A stretch of DNA of 64,000 nt, from positions 12,079,866 through 12,143,865 of the forward strand of contig CM119265.1 of assembly GCA_051294375.1 (NCBI GenBank), read 5' to 3'. Shown here one piece after another: positions 55,372-64,000 of this stretch. Origin of the DNA: Paraspadella gotoi (lineage: Eukaryota > Chaetognatha). The position numbers were made by a program, and so were the translations under genes. Under the pieces are notes generated by a model, which did no database searches, was not told where the DNA came from, and saw nothing but the letters and a program-made list of their open reading frames with translations. Position 1 is the stretch's first letter; the number at the start of each line of letters is the position of its first letter.

Positions 55372-56232
55372 ATGAGCAGTCGTCGTCGTTGTCATCACCT
55401 TCCTGATCCGATTCGTGACCCAGTCGTCGTCGTCGTCGTTGTCACTATCTTTCCCATCTTGTCAGTGGCTCCCGGGCTCCGTCGTCATCGTCGTCGTCTT
55501 CGTTGTCGTCTTCCTCACTCGATTAGTGGATCAGTCGTCGTTGTCGCCATCGTCGTCATTGTTATCGTCTTCCTGAGCCGGTCAGCCTCCGTCATCGTCG
55601 TCGACATTGTCATCATTGTCATTGTCTTCCCGAGCCAGTCAGACTCCATCCCCAAAAATCCCCCCGGTTTTCTTGGTCAAACCCAAAATCCGTCAATCGT
55701 GTTTTCAGCCGACAGACCCGGTCAGACGTGCCTGTCATCGTCGTTGTCATCATTTCTCGAGCCGGTCAGACTCCGTCAATCCCGTCGTACGATGTCGTCG
55801 TTGTCATCATCTTCCCGAGCCGTCAGACTCCGTCATTGTCGTCGTCGTTGTCATCGTCTTCCCGAGCCGGTCAGACTCCATCATCGTCGTCGCCAACAAT
55901 TGTCGTTGTCATTGTCTTCCCGAGCCGGTCAGACTCCGTCATCGTCATCGTCGTTGTTGTCATCGTCTTCCCGAGCCGGTCAGACTCCGTCATCGTCGTC
56001 ACCATCATCGTCGTTGTCATCGTCTTCCCTAGCCGGTCAGACTCCGTCATCGTGGTCACCATCGTCATCATTGTCATCGTCTTCCCGAGCTGGTCAGACT
56101 CCGTCATCATCGTCGCCATCGTCGTCGTTGTCATCATCTTCCCGAGCCGGTCAGACTCCGTCATCGTCGTCGTTGTCATCGTCTTCCCGAGCCAGTCAGA
56201 CTCCGTCATCGTCGTCGTCGACGTCTCCATGA
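55372..56232 (+). repeat. GTC-rich minisatellite, units of 45-57 bp
   Basis: About 15 units containing CGAGCCGGTCAGACTCCGTC followed by variable ATCGTCGTC triplets. Because units differ by multiples of three, three overlapping plus-strand frames stay open for 140-286 codons. Low-complexity Ser/Arg, Val/Ile or His/Arg products and no splice signals argue against coding. It lies just upstream of a GPCR exon. Confidence 0.85.
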
Positions 56233-56306
56233 CGACCAACAATAAACTTTCTCATTGCCATATTGTAAACAAAAGTTTATAATCCGTTTCTTTTCTTCTC
56301 CGTCAG

Positions 56307-56405
56307 GCGTCGCCTCGGTCGATTCCTTCCTCAACGTCTCTACTCATGGATCTCTGTTGCAGCAACATAATATTTTCTTCTATTACGTCCTCATGGGTTA
56401 CATCG
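56307..56405 (+). CDS. Class A GPCR (FMRFamide-receptor-like), exon with N-terminal tail and start of TM1
   Basis: 99 bases from TCCGTCAG|GCGTCGCC to ACATCG|GTAGCG (56405). It encodes an extracellular tail with an N-glycosylation site (NVS) and IFFYYVLMGYIG, the first part of TM1. The phase (one base left over) joins exactly to the next exon to give GYIG|IVANILV, a standard TM1. An earlier exon with the start codon must exist, because this exon begins with two bases of a split codon. It was not found, and a 0.86-kb minisatellite lies directly upstream. The open frame continues past the donor to 56479 as intron. Confidence 0.82.
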
Positions 56406-56574
56406 GTAGCGTCATCAACGTCACAGGTTTGCAGAATGTCGCGGAGATGAACTTCGAGGACGAGTTTTTTTGGGATTAAACTTTTTTTATGCACTTATAA
56501 ATGTGAATTTATGCACAAATTGCACATGCAATTTTGTTTGACACTTGTTGAATAACAAGAAAATAGGCATGGTC

Positions 56575-56645
56575 CCAGTCGTTGGCATGGTCCCAGGCGA
56601 AGGCATGGTCTCAGTCGTAGGCATGGTCCCAGTCGTAGGCATTAG
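56575..56645 (+). repeat. 18-bp repeat x4
   Basis: GGCATGGTCCCAGTCGTA-type units in the GPCR intron. One isolated unit recurs at about 57868-57885. Confidence 0.9.
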
Positions 56646-56649
56646 TATT

Positions 56650-58475
56650 GAGTAATGAAAAGATTGAGTGATTGAACATTATTTTTTTACTGCCTATGGA
56701 CATGTAATTAATGAATTTTAAATCCTTTTAAATTTTTTTTAGCATAACAGTATAGTAAATTCAATTATTTATGTAGTAATATCCTTATAATATCGTTAAA
56801 TTTCAAAATATTTTTATTTTATTATTAAGAACAGATTGGATTCACCGTAAAAGACTAATAAACTTTTATAAAATATGTTATATGATATTTTAATGTTTGG
56901 ATCATAAAAAATGACTAAAATGTTTTAACATATATAAGTTTCTACAACACAGTCATGAATTTTTACCTTTTTTCCCCATTTTAAACGCTGAAGATGACAA
57001 AATTTTTGATAACATGTTTTATATTTTTGATTCAACTTTTTATGAAGAATCTGAATCTTTATTAAAAGTTTTAAAACAATTATTTTTAAAATTTACTATT
57101 TTATAAGAACATTTCTACAAATATATTATATTTTACTATTCTGTTCCCGAGACAATATGAACAAAATATATTTTGTACTAGTTATTCATAAGGGCGTTTA
57201 AAAATAACAAAATATAACAAATCGAATAAGGTACATAACTATTTTAGTGTTATAAAATCTGTAGAATTCGATGATGATAACCATTTTTTGTATAGTCTCA
57301 TCTTCTTTGTCGGAAATGGCGATTTTTGCAGCATATAAGGTGCTATTAAAATGGAGCAAACATTGTAGAGTATAAAAAACTCATATTATTACAATTTTAT
57401 AAAAGCCATATTTAACTTACATAATATGAAAATAAAAAACCAAATATAAATATTTTGGTAAGTTTATTTACAAATTTTATATTTTATTAACAGAGTGTTA
57501 ACTATATTTATTAATAAATAATAATAAAAAATAAGCTAAAGTAAAAAAATTAAAATTTTAAAATTTTAAAACCGGATTGGAATTCCTTACAAAAAGTTGA
57601 TATAAGAAAGTATAATCCATTTTAAAAAATTATTTTATTAAGTAGGCTAAAAACTATTATTTTTGTTTAATTTTTCAATTTAAAATTATACAAAAAAATT
57701 TTCATCACCATCGAATTTTACAGACTACATTACACTAAAATAGCTATGTACCTCACTTAATTTATTATATTTTGTTAATTTTCAACGCTCTATTATTCAT
57801 ACTATCTCACATCTAAATATCCTAGTTCGATCATTCAAATAAATTTTATGTTCTTGAGTGCTAGTAGGCATGGTCCCAGTCGGAGAGTTGAGTTGAGTTG
57901 AGTGTTGAGTTTTCAAATGCTTCTCATCAAAGATCCCTATCCCTCTTCTTGTAATTGAAACGTTTGTACATTTATTTTCGTTTAATTAATCAAGCTTAAT
58001 TAAAAACTCGAGTCTAAACTAATTGATTTGCGCCTCTCTGACGTTTCTTTATACTTTAATATCTTAACTAGATCCGTTTTAAATTCTTAATTGAAAATAT
58101 AATTATTATAAATTTTTCTAAGAAAAATTTATAATTTTTTTTCTAAGAAAAAACAAACTTTAATGTTAATATAAATCTTCAAAAATGAAATTATGATTAT
58201 TATGTAATTCGTACAACCAATATAAAAATTATCCATTCATTTAATAAATAAGCTATCTTGTCCCTGACTTGCTTTGGTGATTTAAGGCCTCCATCACACT
58301 TACAAGATAATAACTATATAATTATTATAATTATTATTGTTAATATTATGATAATTATTATATAATTATTATAATTGAAATTATAATTCTTATTCGTAAT
58401 TATCTCTTTATTTATTTAAATTTGTCACCCGTTTATTAAGATATCAGTGTTCATTTGTTCGACCTTATCCTTCAG
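56650..58475. other. GPCR intron, AT-rich
   Basis: Contains the dispersed AT-rich repeat (57560-57660, relative of 2041-2140) and a copy of the 83-bp sequence at about 58206-58285. No exon seen. Confidence 0.55.
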
Positions 58476-58594
58476 GCATCGTGGCCAATATCCTGGTGAT
58501 GCTCGTCCTTCCCAAACTCCGCCCTCAATCGTCCACGATCAAGATCATGCTCGCTCTCGCCATCTCCGACTGTCTCCTTCTCGCCGCGCTTCAG
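58476..58594 (+). CDS. Class A GPCR, exon with TM1 end and TM2
   Basis: 119 bases between ATCCTTCAG|GCATCG and CTTCAG|GTAAAA. It encodes GIVANILVMLVLPKLRPQSS (end of TM1 and intracellular loop 1) and IKIMLALAISDCLLLAALQ (TM2). LALAISDCLLL holds the conserved TM2 aspartate (LxxxxxD) that binds sodium in class A receptors, and TM1 has its conserved Asn (VANILV). It is followed by a (CT)n tract in the intron. Confidence 0.9.
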
Positions 58595-58607
58595 GTAAAA
58601 TGAGGCA

Positions 58608-58609
<2 letters not shown>

Positions 58610-58640
<31 letters not shown>

Positions 58641-58738
58641 TTCTTACCCCTCATCCCTCTCTGTCTCATCTCTCCTCTCTCTTTATCTCTCTCTCTCCTC
58701 TATCTCTCTCTCTCTCTCTCCCCCTCTCTCTCTCTCCC
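58610..58738 (+). repeat. (CT)n-rich tract
   Basis: CT repeats with TATC and CCC interruptions in the GPCR intron. Confidence 0.95.
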
Positions 58739-58950
58739 TCCACGTCATCCATCACGCCTTCGACGGAATCAGCCATTTAGCGTCACTTCCGTTCCACGAA
58801 TGACGCCGCCTTCTCAAAGATGGCGTTCATCGCGGAATTTCTGTCCAAAATCACGCGTCAAAAATTCCTCACGACTGACGTTTTCGTTTTCGTGATTGGT
58901 GGGCGTGGCGATCAATTGGCGAAGAGAGTCACGTGTTTCCTCTTAAGACG
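58739..58950 (+). other. GC-richer intronic stretch, unassigned
   Basis: Exon-like base composition (CACGTCATCCATCACGCCTT and on) and an open frame from 58820, but no GPCR or other motif. The frame runs straight into the dispersed repeat at 58951. Possibly a decayed exon. Confidence 0.25.
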
Positions 58951-59430
58951 CGATGTACAGTCTCGTAGAATAAACTATGCAGTTTTAAAAAAAATTTCAT
59001 TATTGATTTTTTCATTTTTTATTGTTTCTCATCTTTGGTCATTACTCCGTGAATGTTATGTATAAAAATTAATACAAAATCTCTTAAAGCTCTCAAGATA
59101 CAGTTAAATACATAAATGCCATCAGAATTCAAACTTAAAAGAAGATTGGTTTATTCTGTAATGTGTGAACAACATATCTCTTAAAAAACAATTGCAGTCA
59201 AAATCTCCTCTGTTAAAGCTGTTGTTTGATATCAAAAATTTTTAAACATTTGTATATCCATCTGTCTATCTGTCCGTCCTTCTCCCGTACCTTGAGTTTG
59301 AAATTTTGTCCGTGATTAAAAAAACTAGTTCATTGAGCTGGAATTCAAGTTTCAATAGGATCAAGCTAGTGGAAGTAGTAAAATAGAAAAAATAAAAATC
59401 AATTTTAGTTTATTAATTTAATTTATATTT
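58951..59430 (+). repeat. Dispersed repeat of about 0.4 kb, copy 2
   Basis: Direct copy of 45560-45955. Confidence 0.8.
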
Positions 59431-60465
59431 TTTAATATTATTTTTAGATATGTCGAGATTAAAAGCCACGCACCTTTCAGTCACATTCAATATCTTTCTT
59501 ATCTGACGTCTCCTGGTTACGAAAAAAATATGTGATTGCCTCTAACGTGCAACCTTCTCATCTTAAACAACAATCAGAATTCTCTCTCTCACTTTTGCTT
59601 TGGCTCTCTAGCTCTCACTCTTTGCCTCTCTCTCTGTCGCTTTCTCTTTTTTTTTGCATCAATTTCAGAACTTTTGCTCACTTACTCAGCCTTGTTATGT
59701 CATAACCATATCAAAATTCCTCTTTCCATTTCTTTTATTAATATTAAAAATAATTATTATTGGTATAATTATAGTCTTTGATGCATTAAAAAACAATTCT
59801 TATCAATGTTATAAGGAGGAAAAAACTTATTAATTTTTTTTAATATAAAAAAATATTAGTATTATTATTAAAAATACTGGTTTATCAAAATTAATAGCAA
59901 ATGATCATAATAACATAAGATAAGAAAAACTGTCCTCCATATCCCTCTTGAATATTTATGGAAAACATAAAAGGAAAAAAAACCATGCTCACTGAGAATT
60001 ATAATTTTGTATAAAAAATAAATAAATCAAAAAAATAAAAACATCAGATTGTGACAAAATCGATTGGGAAAAATCTGTTTTTTTTTAATGTAATATTATT
60101 TCACAAGTTCATTATTCATAATTNNNNNNNNNNATGTAATATTATTTCATAAGTTCATTATTCATAATTCTCAATGAGAATATTTTTTTTTTTGAAAATT
60201 TAAATATTCAACTTTTTAATTAAATAAAAATTATTTTACTGTACTAAATTATAAAATATTTTTATAAAAATTTATACCTAAAGTTCTAAGAAGATGATTT
60301 TCCCAAAAATGTTACTTAGATCTTTCTTAAAACGCCAAACAAGTCACAGCCACAAAATGAATACAAAAACTAGAAAAAAGCAATATTGTTTTGTCATTCA
60401 CAGCGTGAATACATTTTTCCACGAGACTATGCACCGCGACTTAACGAAATTTAAAATTCGACTTC

Positions 60466-60505
<40 letters not shown>

Positions 60506-60751
60506 TCAGTCAATAGATGAAGAAAATGGTTGCCTCACAATTGATATTTTAGTGAGGCGGTTGGTCTGGAATGAAGTCTGAAATTGCGATTGGATTTTTT
60601 TTCGCGTTTAGGACGTGAATCTTTTAGTGGAATTCGCACGGAATTCTCACTGAGATGTGAGGAGTGAGAAAGTGAAGATCCCTCGGTCCATCTCGACATC
60701 ACGAATAGATTACTGAGCCTTTCTTCATCATCTCATTTCTTTCTTTCTTTG

Positions 60752-60801
<50 letters not shown>

Positions 60802-60888
60802 TCACTCCATTTCTTGTAGATGCCAACTAGTCTACACCATTGGTGAAACATGACTCCAATAAAAAAAAAAGACCGTCGCTGGGTTCAC

Positions 60889-60928
<40 letters not shown>

Positions 60929-60980
60929 ATCGAGATCCTCTTTCTCCTCCTTTTCCTCCTCCTCTTTCTATTCCCGTTTC
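59431..60980. other. GPCR intron, AT-rich with microsatellites and a gap
   Basis: A 10-N gap at 60124-60133 is flanked by the same 36-bp sequence on both sides. (GA)n 60470-60500, (TTTC)n 60737-60802, (CT)n 60890-60917. No exon seen. Confidence 0.6.
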
Positions 60981-60983
60981 CTT

Positions 60984-61692
60984 GCCAATTTTTTGGTCTC
61001 TTTAATGCAATAATCTATGGTGTGACGTCAGCGATGGACCCTGGCTATTGGCCAAGCTTTTGGCGAATTTTTTTGGCCTCTTTAATGCAATAATCTATGG
61101 TGTGACGTCAGCGATGGACCATGGCTATTGGCCAAGCTTTTGGCGAATTTTTTGGCCTTTTTAATGCAATAATCTATGGTGTGACGTCAGAGACAAACCC
61201 TGGCTATTGGCCAAGCTTTTGGCCAATTTTTTTTCCTCTTTAATGCAATAATCTATGGTTTGACGTTAGCAACGAACCCTGGCTATTGGCCAAGCTATTG
61301 GCCAATTTTTTGACCTCTTTAATGCAATAATCTATGGTGTGATGTTAGCAATGGATCCTGGCTATTGGCCAAGCTTTTGGCCAATTTTTCAGCCTCTTTA
61401 ATGCAATAATCTATGTTGTGATGTCAGCAATTGACCCTGGCTATTGGCCAAGCTTTAGGCCAATTTTTTGGCCTCTTTAATGCAATAATTTATGCTGTGA
61501 CATCAGCAATGGACCCTGGCTATTGGCCAAGCTTTTGGCCAATTTTTTGGCCTCTTTAATGCAATAATCTATGGTGTGAAGTCAGCGACGGACCTTGGCT
61601 ATTGGCCAAGCTATTGGCCAATTTATTGGCCTCTTTAATGCAATAATCCATGGTGTGACGTCAGCGACGGACCCTGGCTTTTGGCCAAGCTG
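60984..61692 (+). repeat. 79-bp minisatellite, nine copies, each with a CRE-like site
   Basis: The phrase TTTAATGCAA starts at 61001, 61081, 61160, 61239, 61318, 61397, 61476, 61555 and 61634, a period of 79 (80 once). Each unit has TGACGTCAG or a one- or two-base variant, and CTATTGGCCAAGC (CCAAT and NF1-like). There are no spacers or Cas genes, so it is not CRISPR. Confidence 0.93.
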
Positions 61693-62369
61693 AAGAGAAC
61701 TTATTGGACCAGTTATAGTGACCAGTTATAGTGACTCGGGCACTGCCATTGGGCCAGTTTATCCTAATAAATAATTTACCCCTTTGCAAAGGGGCGCACA
61801 ATAATTTGATTTGATTATAATTGTCATTTACGTGAGATATAATTTATGTAGCCAATATCCATTTATAATTTTTAACATAAAGATCGGTTGTGAGGGCTTT
61901 CTCGTCTTACCGAGACAGGCCGAGACAGGCCCAGACAGGCCCAGACAGGCCATTTCGATAAAAGGCGAAGGTTGATGTAGCGGGGTCAGGAGTTGATGGG
62001 GTGTGAGAGGTGATGGGGTTAAGGTGATGGGGTTGATGGGAAGCGAGGAGAGTGAACGTAAAACCGGAGTTTCCGCGGGTCCACGGATAACACGATTTTT
62101 TTAGTTTGGATTTAAAGGATTTTTCTTATGCAGAAGCGATAGAGATGGAGACATTTGGAAATCTCTTCACGTTTTCCTTTGGTGAATTTTTTCTAGCGGC
62201 GGATTTCAAATGGTCATCTATATAGTAGTCACGTTATCACTGGGAAATACACATAAATATAAAGTCCCTTTGGAATGGACCGTTCCTGTTATTAAGCTTA
62301 GATCCATTCCCACTATTTCCCCCCCCCTACCCCCCCTCGCTCTTTCGCCTCCCATTTCCACCGCCACAG
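61693..62369. other. GPCR intron between minisatellite and next exon
   Basis: Short GAGACAGGCC/CAGACAGGCC repeats at 61912-61950 and GGTGATGGGG repeats at about 61990-62040. No exon seen. Confidence 0.6.
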
Positions 62370-62559
62370 ATCAACTTCTCGTGCCGCGCCTTCTACGACT
62401 ACCACCACGTCTCTTCCGGACGCAATTTCAACGAGGTGTTGGACGCTCGCCTTACCAACGCCCTCATCCAGATCTACAACATCAATCAGCTCTTCAACGT
62501 TTGGATCACCGTCGCCCTCAGCGTCGAGAGATTCATCGCCGTCTGCTTTCCCGCTCAAG
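62370..62559 (+). CDS. Class A GPCR, exon with extracellular loop 1 and TM3
   Basis: 190 bases between CGCCACAG|ATCAAC and GCTCAAG|GTCTGC. It encodes INFSCRAFYDYH, a polar loop, then LFNVWITVALSVERFIAVCF. VWITVALSVERFIAVC.P is the end of TM3 with an ERF version of the DRY motif, typical of FMRFamide/neuropeptide receptors. The residue 25 before the motif's Arg, usually Cys (the TM3 disulfide), is Thr here. The exon ends in phase 1, whereas the next exon appears to need phase 0. That one-base mismatch could mean an assembly error, an unusual splice site or a decayed gene. Confidence 0.86.
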
Positions 62560-62639
62560 GTCTGCTCTGGGGGGGGGGGAGGGAGTTGTAGGGCGGGGGC
62601 CAGTGGGGTTAATGGCGAGGGTATGCGTAGTTGTTGAGA

Positions 62640-62641
62640 AT

Positions 62642-62704
<63 letters not shown>

Positions 62705-62728
62705 CGACGCAGAGAGAGAGAGAGAGAA
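62640..62728 (+). repeat. (GA)n microsatellite
   Basis: Interrupted GA repeats in the 197-bp GPCR intron. A GGGGGGGGGGA run lies at 62570-62580. Confidence 0.95.
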
Positions 62729-62756
62729 ATACATCAAGGACTCCATTGACTCTTAG

Positions 62757-62855
62757 GCGGTCGTGTGGTGCTCGATGCGACGAACGGTTCGAATCATCCT
62801 CCTCATTCTCATCCTCAGCGTCGTCTTCAACCTTCCTCGTTGCTTCGAGATGAAA
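62757..62855 (+). CDS. Class A GPCR, exon with TM4
   Basis: 99 bases between ACTCTTAG|GCGGTC and ATGAAA|GTTAGT. It encodes AVVWCSMRRTVRIILLILIL, then SVVFNLPRCFEMK. The basic cytoplasmic loop followed by TM4 and the NLPRxFE phrase at its outer end is characteristic of FMRFamide-receptor-like GPCRs. TM5-TM7 are not in the window. The next intron is occupied by a Ty3/gypsy remnant. Confidence 0.86.
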
Positions 62856-63009
62856 GTTAGTTTATTATCTTATAATATATACTAAATATTATTTATATAG
62901 TTATTTTGTCGAGACTGAAGAAGTAATTTGGCGGTAAATGTGAAGCTTATCTTTGGCTGTCTTATTTATATAATATTGTGGCGGTATATTGGCGGTATAT
63001 TGGTATATT

Positions 63010-64000
63010 GGTCGATTCAACCTGGCAACCTCTTGGCTTTTTCTCTAGCCTTAAAATCCAACCAGCGAAAATGGCCTCCTTTTGATAAGGAACTGCTAGC
63101 AGCACACTGTTCCATACGCCATTTCCGACCCTACCTAGAGGACGCGGCTTTACACTATACACTGATCATATTTCACTTGTACCTGCTGTCCGCAAAAAAG
63201 CAGAGGTACACACAATGAGGCAAGCTTATCAACTGGCTGGCATTGCTGAATATACTGGCGATTTTCGGCACATCTCTGTCGTTGCAGACGCCCTCTCTCG
63301 GCCACCAGTGTCATGTCAGAACCCAGGAAGCCCCAATCTCAAACCCCTCTGCACCCTTTTCTAACAAACTGTCAGCGCCATTAGACACCGCGAAAGCACA
63401 AAGTGATATCTCTGCAACAATCAATGCCATTGGCGCCATGCACATCAACTTTTCTGCAATGGCAAAAGACCAGGAGTCTGACGATGATGTCCAACGACCC
63501 CTCAAGGATCCTCACACTGCACTGAGACTCAGAAATATCTCTGTGAACGGCTCCGACCTCATTTGCCATGTTTCAAGCCACCGTGCCCGCCCTCTAGTAC
63601 CAGCAACATGGCGTCGACGAATTTTTGACTCTACTCACATCATTGCCCACCCTGGAGTGAGAGCAACAAAAACGGCTCATTACAACAAGATTTGTATGAC
63701 CATCAATCCAGAGTGATGTTGCCGATGGGCATCCTCTTGCGACACCTGTCAGCGAGCCAAAGTGCAGCGCCATGTGCAAGCACCACTACAGTCATTTCAG
63801 CCCTCAGATCGCCGCTTTTCTCATGTCCATTGTGATCTTCCTGCTGCTTCTGGGCATACTCATCTTTTAACGATAATTGATAGTTTCACACGCTGGCCAG
63901 AAGCAACTCCACTACGAGATACTACCGCGGCATCTGTTGCTAATGCTTTCCTTCAAAATGTGGGTAGCCCGCTTTGGTGTACCCTCTATCGTCACAACTG
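63010..64000 (+). pseudogene. Ty3/gypsy pol remnant: RNase H to integrase, frameshifted
   Basis: Ordered fragments in changing plus-strand frames. RNase H: FDKELLAAHCSIRHFRPYLE, 63080-63145. Connection domain: GDFRHISVVADALSRPPV, near 63258-63312. Integrase zinc-binding region: RPLVPATWRRRIFDSTHIIA, then HPGVRAT, then CDTCQRAKVQRHV, 63590-63780. Start of the integrase core: LLTIIDSFTRWPEATPLRD with the first catalytic Asp, about 63858-63920. It runs off the window end just before the second Asp. At least four frameshifts, for example near 63150, 63330, 63700 and 63960, show that it is defective. Orientation matches the GPCR and it lies in that gene's intron. Confidence 0.85.

Noticed and set aside
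55372-56282. Overlapping forward frames of 141-286 codons
   Set aside because: Low-complexity translation of a triplet-based minisatellite in three frames at once, with no start context or splice evidence.
60984-61692. Possible CRISPR-like array
   Set aside because: Whole 79-bp units repeat, including the would-be spacers; it is a minisatellite.

Overview
The window is invertebrate-animal nuclear DNA: strongly AT-rich, almost everything is intergenic or intronic repeat, and the few exons stand out as GC-richer islands (codons ending in C or G) bounded by GT/AG splice sites. Animal origin is supported by a TRPM-type cation channel, a rhodopsin-like peptide GPCR and the mixture of Penelope-like, Ty3/gypsy, non-LTR, hAT and tRNA-SINE-like remnants. 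I cannot name the species. Five assembly gaps (N runs) lie at 2343, 33826, 34448, 35874 and 60124; at least two are flanked by duplicated sequence that may be an assembly artefact.

Four genes are supported, all incomplete here. (1) EFL1, the ribosome-maturation GTPase: first exon only, minus strand, 8235-8678. (2) A TRPM-family channel, plus strand: a very large exon 12591-15512 and the S6 exon 17521-17736; the C-terminus was not found. (3) A two-domain rhodanese (thiosulfate / 3-mercaptopyruvate sulfurtransferase), minus strand: five phase-compatible exons from 53001 down to 43899 with a 7.4-kb repeat-filled first intron; the exon with the catalytic cysteine was not found. (4) An FMRFamide-receptor-like class A GPCR, plus strand: exons at 56307, 58476, 62370 and 62757 covering the N-terminal tail to TM4. 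EFL1/TRPM and rhodanese/GPCR are two divergent pairs. None of the four forms an obvious pathway with another.

Repeats by region: 1-1.66 kb is a broken Penelope-like reverse transcriptase next to a repeat that carries a hammerhead-ribozyme-like motif. 3-8.2 kb is a nested foldback structure. 10.06-11.14 kb is a near-perfect palindrome of the hammerhead-bearing repeat. 16-21.6, 27-34 and 46-54 kb are dense in hairpin elements followed by simple repeats, minisatellites and (GA)n/(CT)n tracts. 37.2-37.9 kb is an inverted pair of tRNA-like SINE sequences. 40.6-42.5 kb is a Ty3/gypsy integrase end split by a 1628-bp hAT-type element with perfect 17-bp inverted repeats and 8-bp target duplications. 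61.0-61.7 kb is a nine-copy 79-bp array carrying CRE-like sites inside a GPCR intron. 63-64 kb is a frameshifted Ty3/gypsy RNase H-integrase remnant.

The most interesting signal is the recurrent element whose core reads CTGANGAA-helix-CGAAACATGT. The helix covaries between copies, helix I also covaries in two of them, and the cleavage-site base is never G. This matches the hammerhead ribozyme consensus apart from one inserted A, and it adjoins a Penelope-like ORF in the antisense direction.
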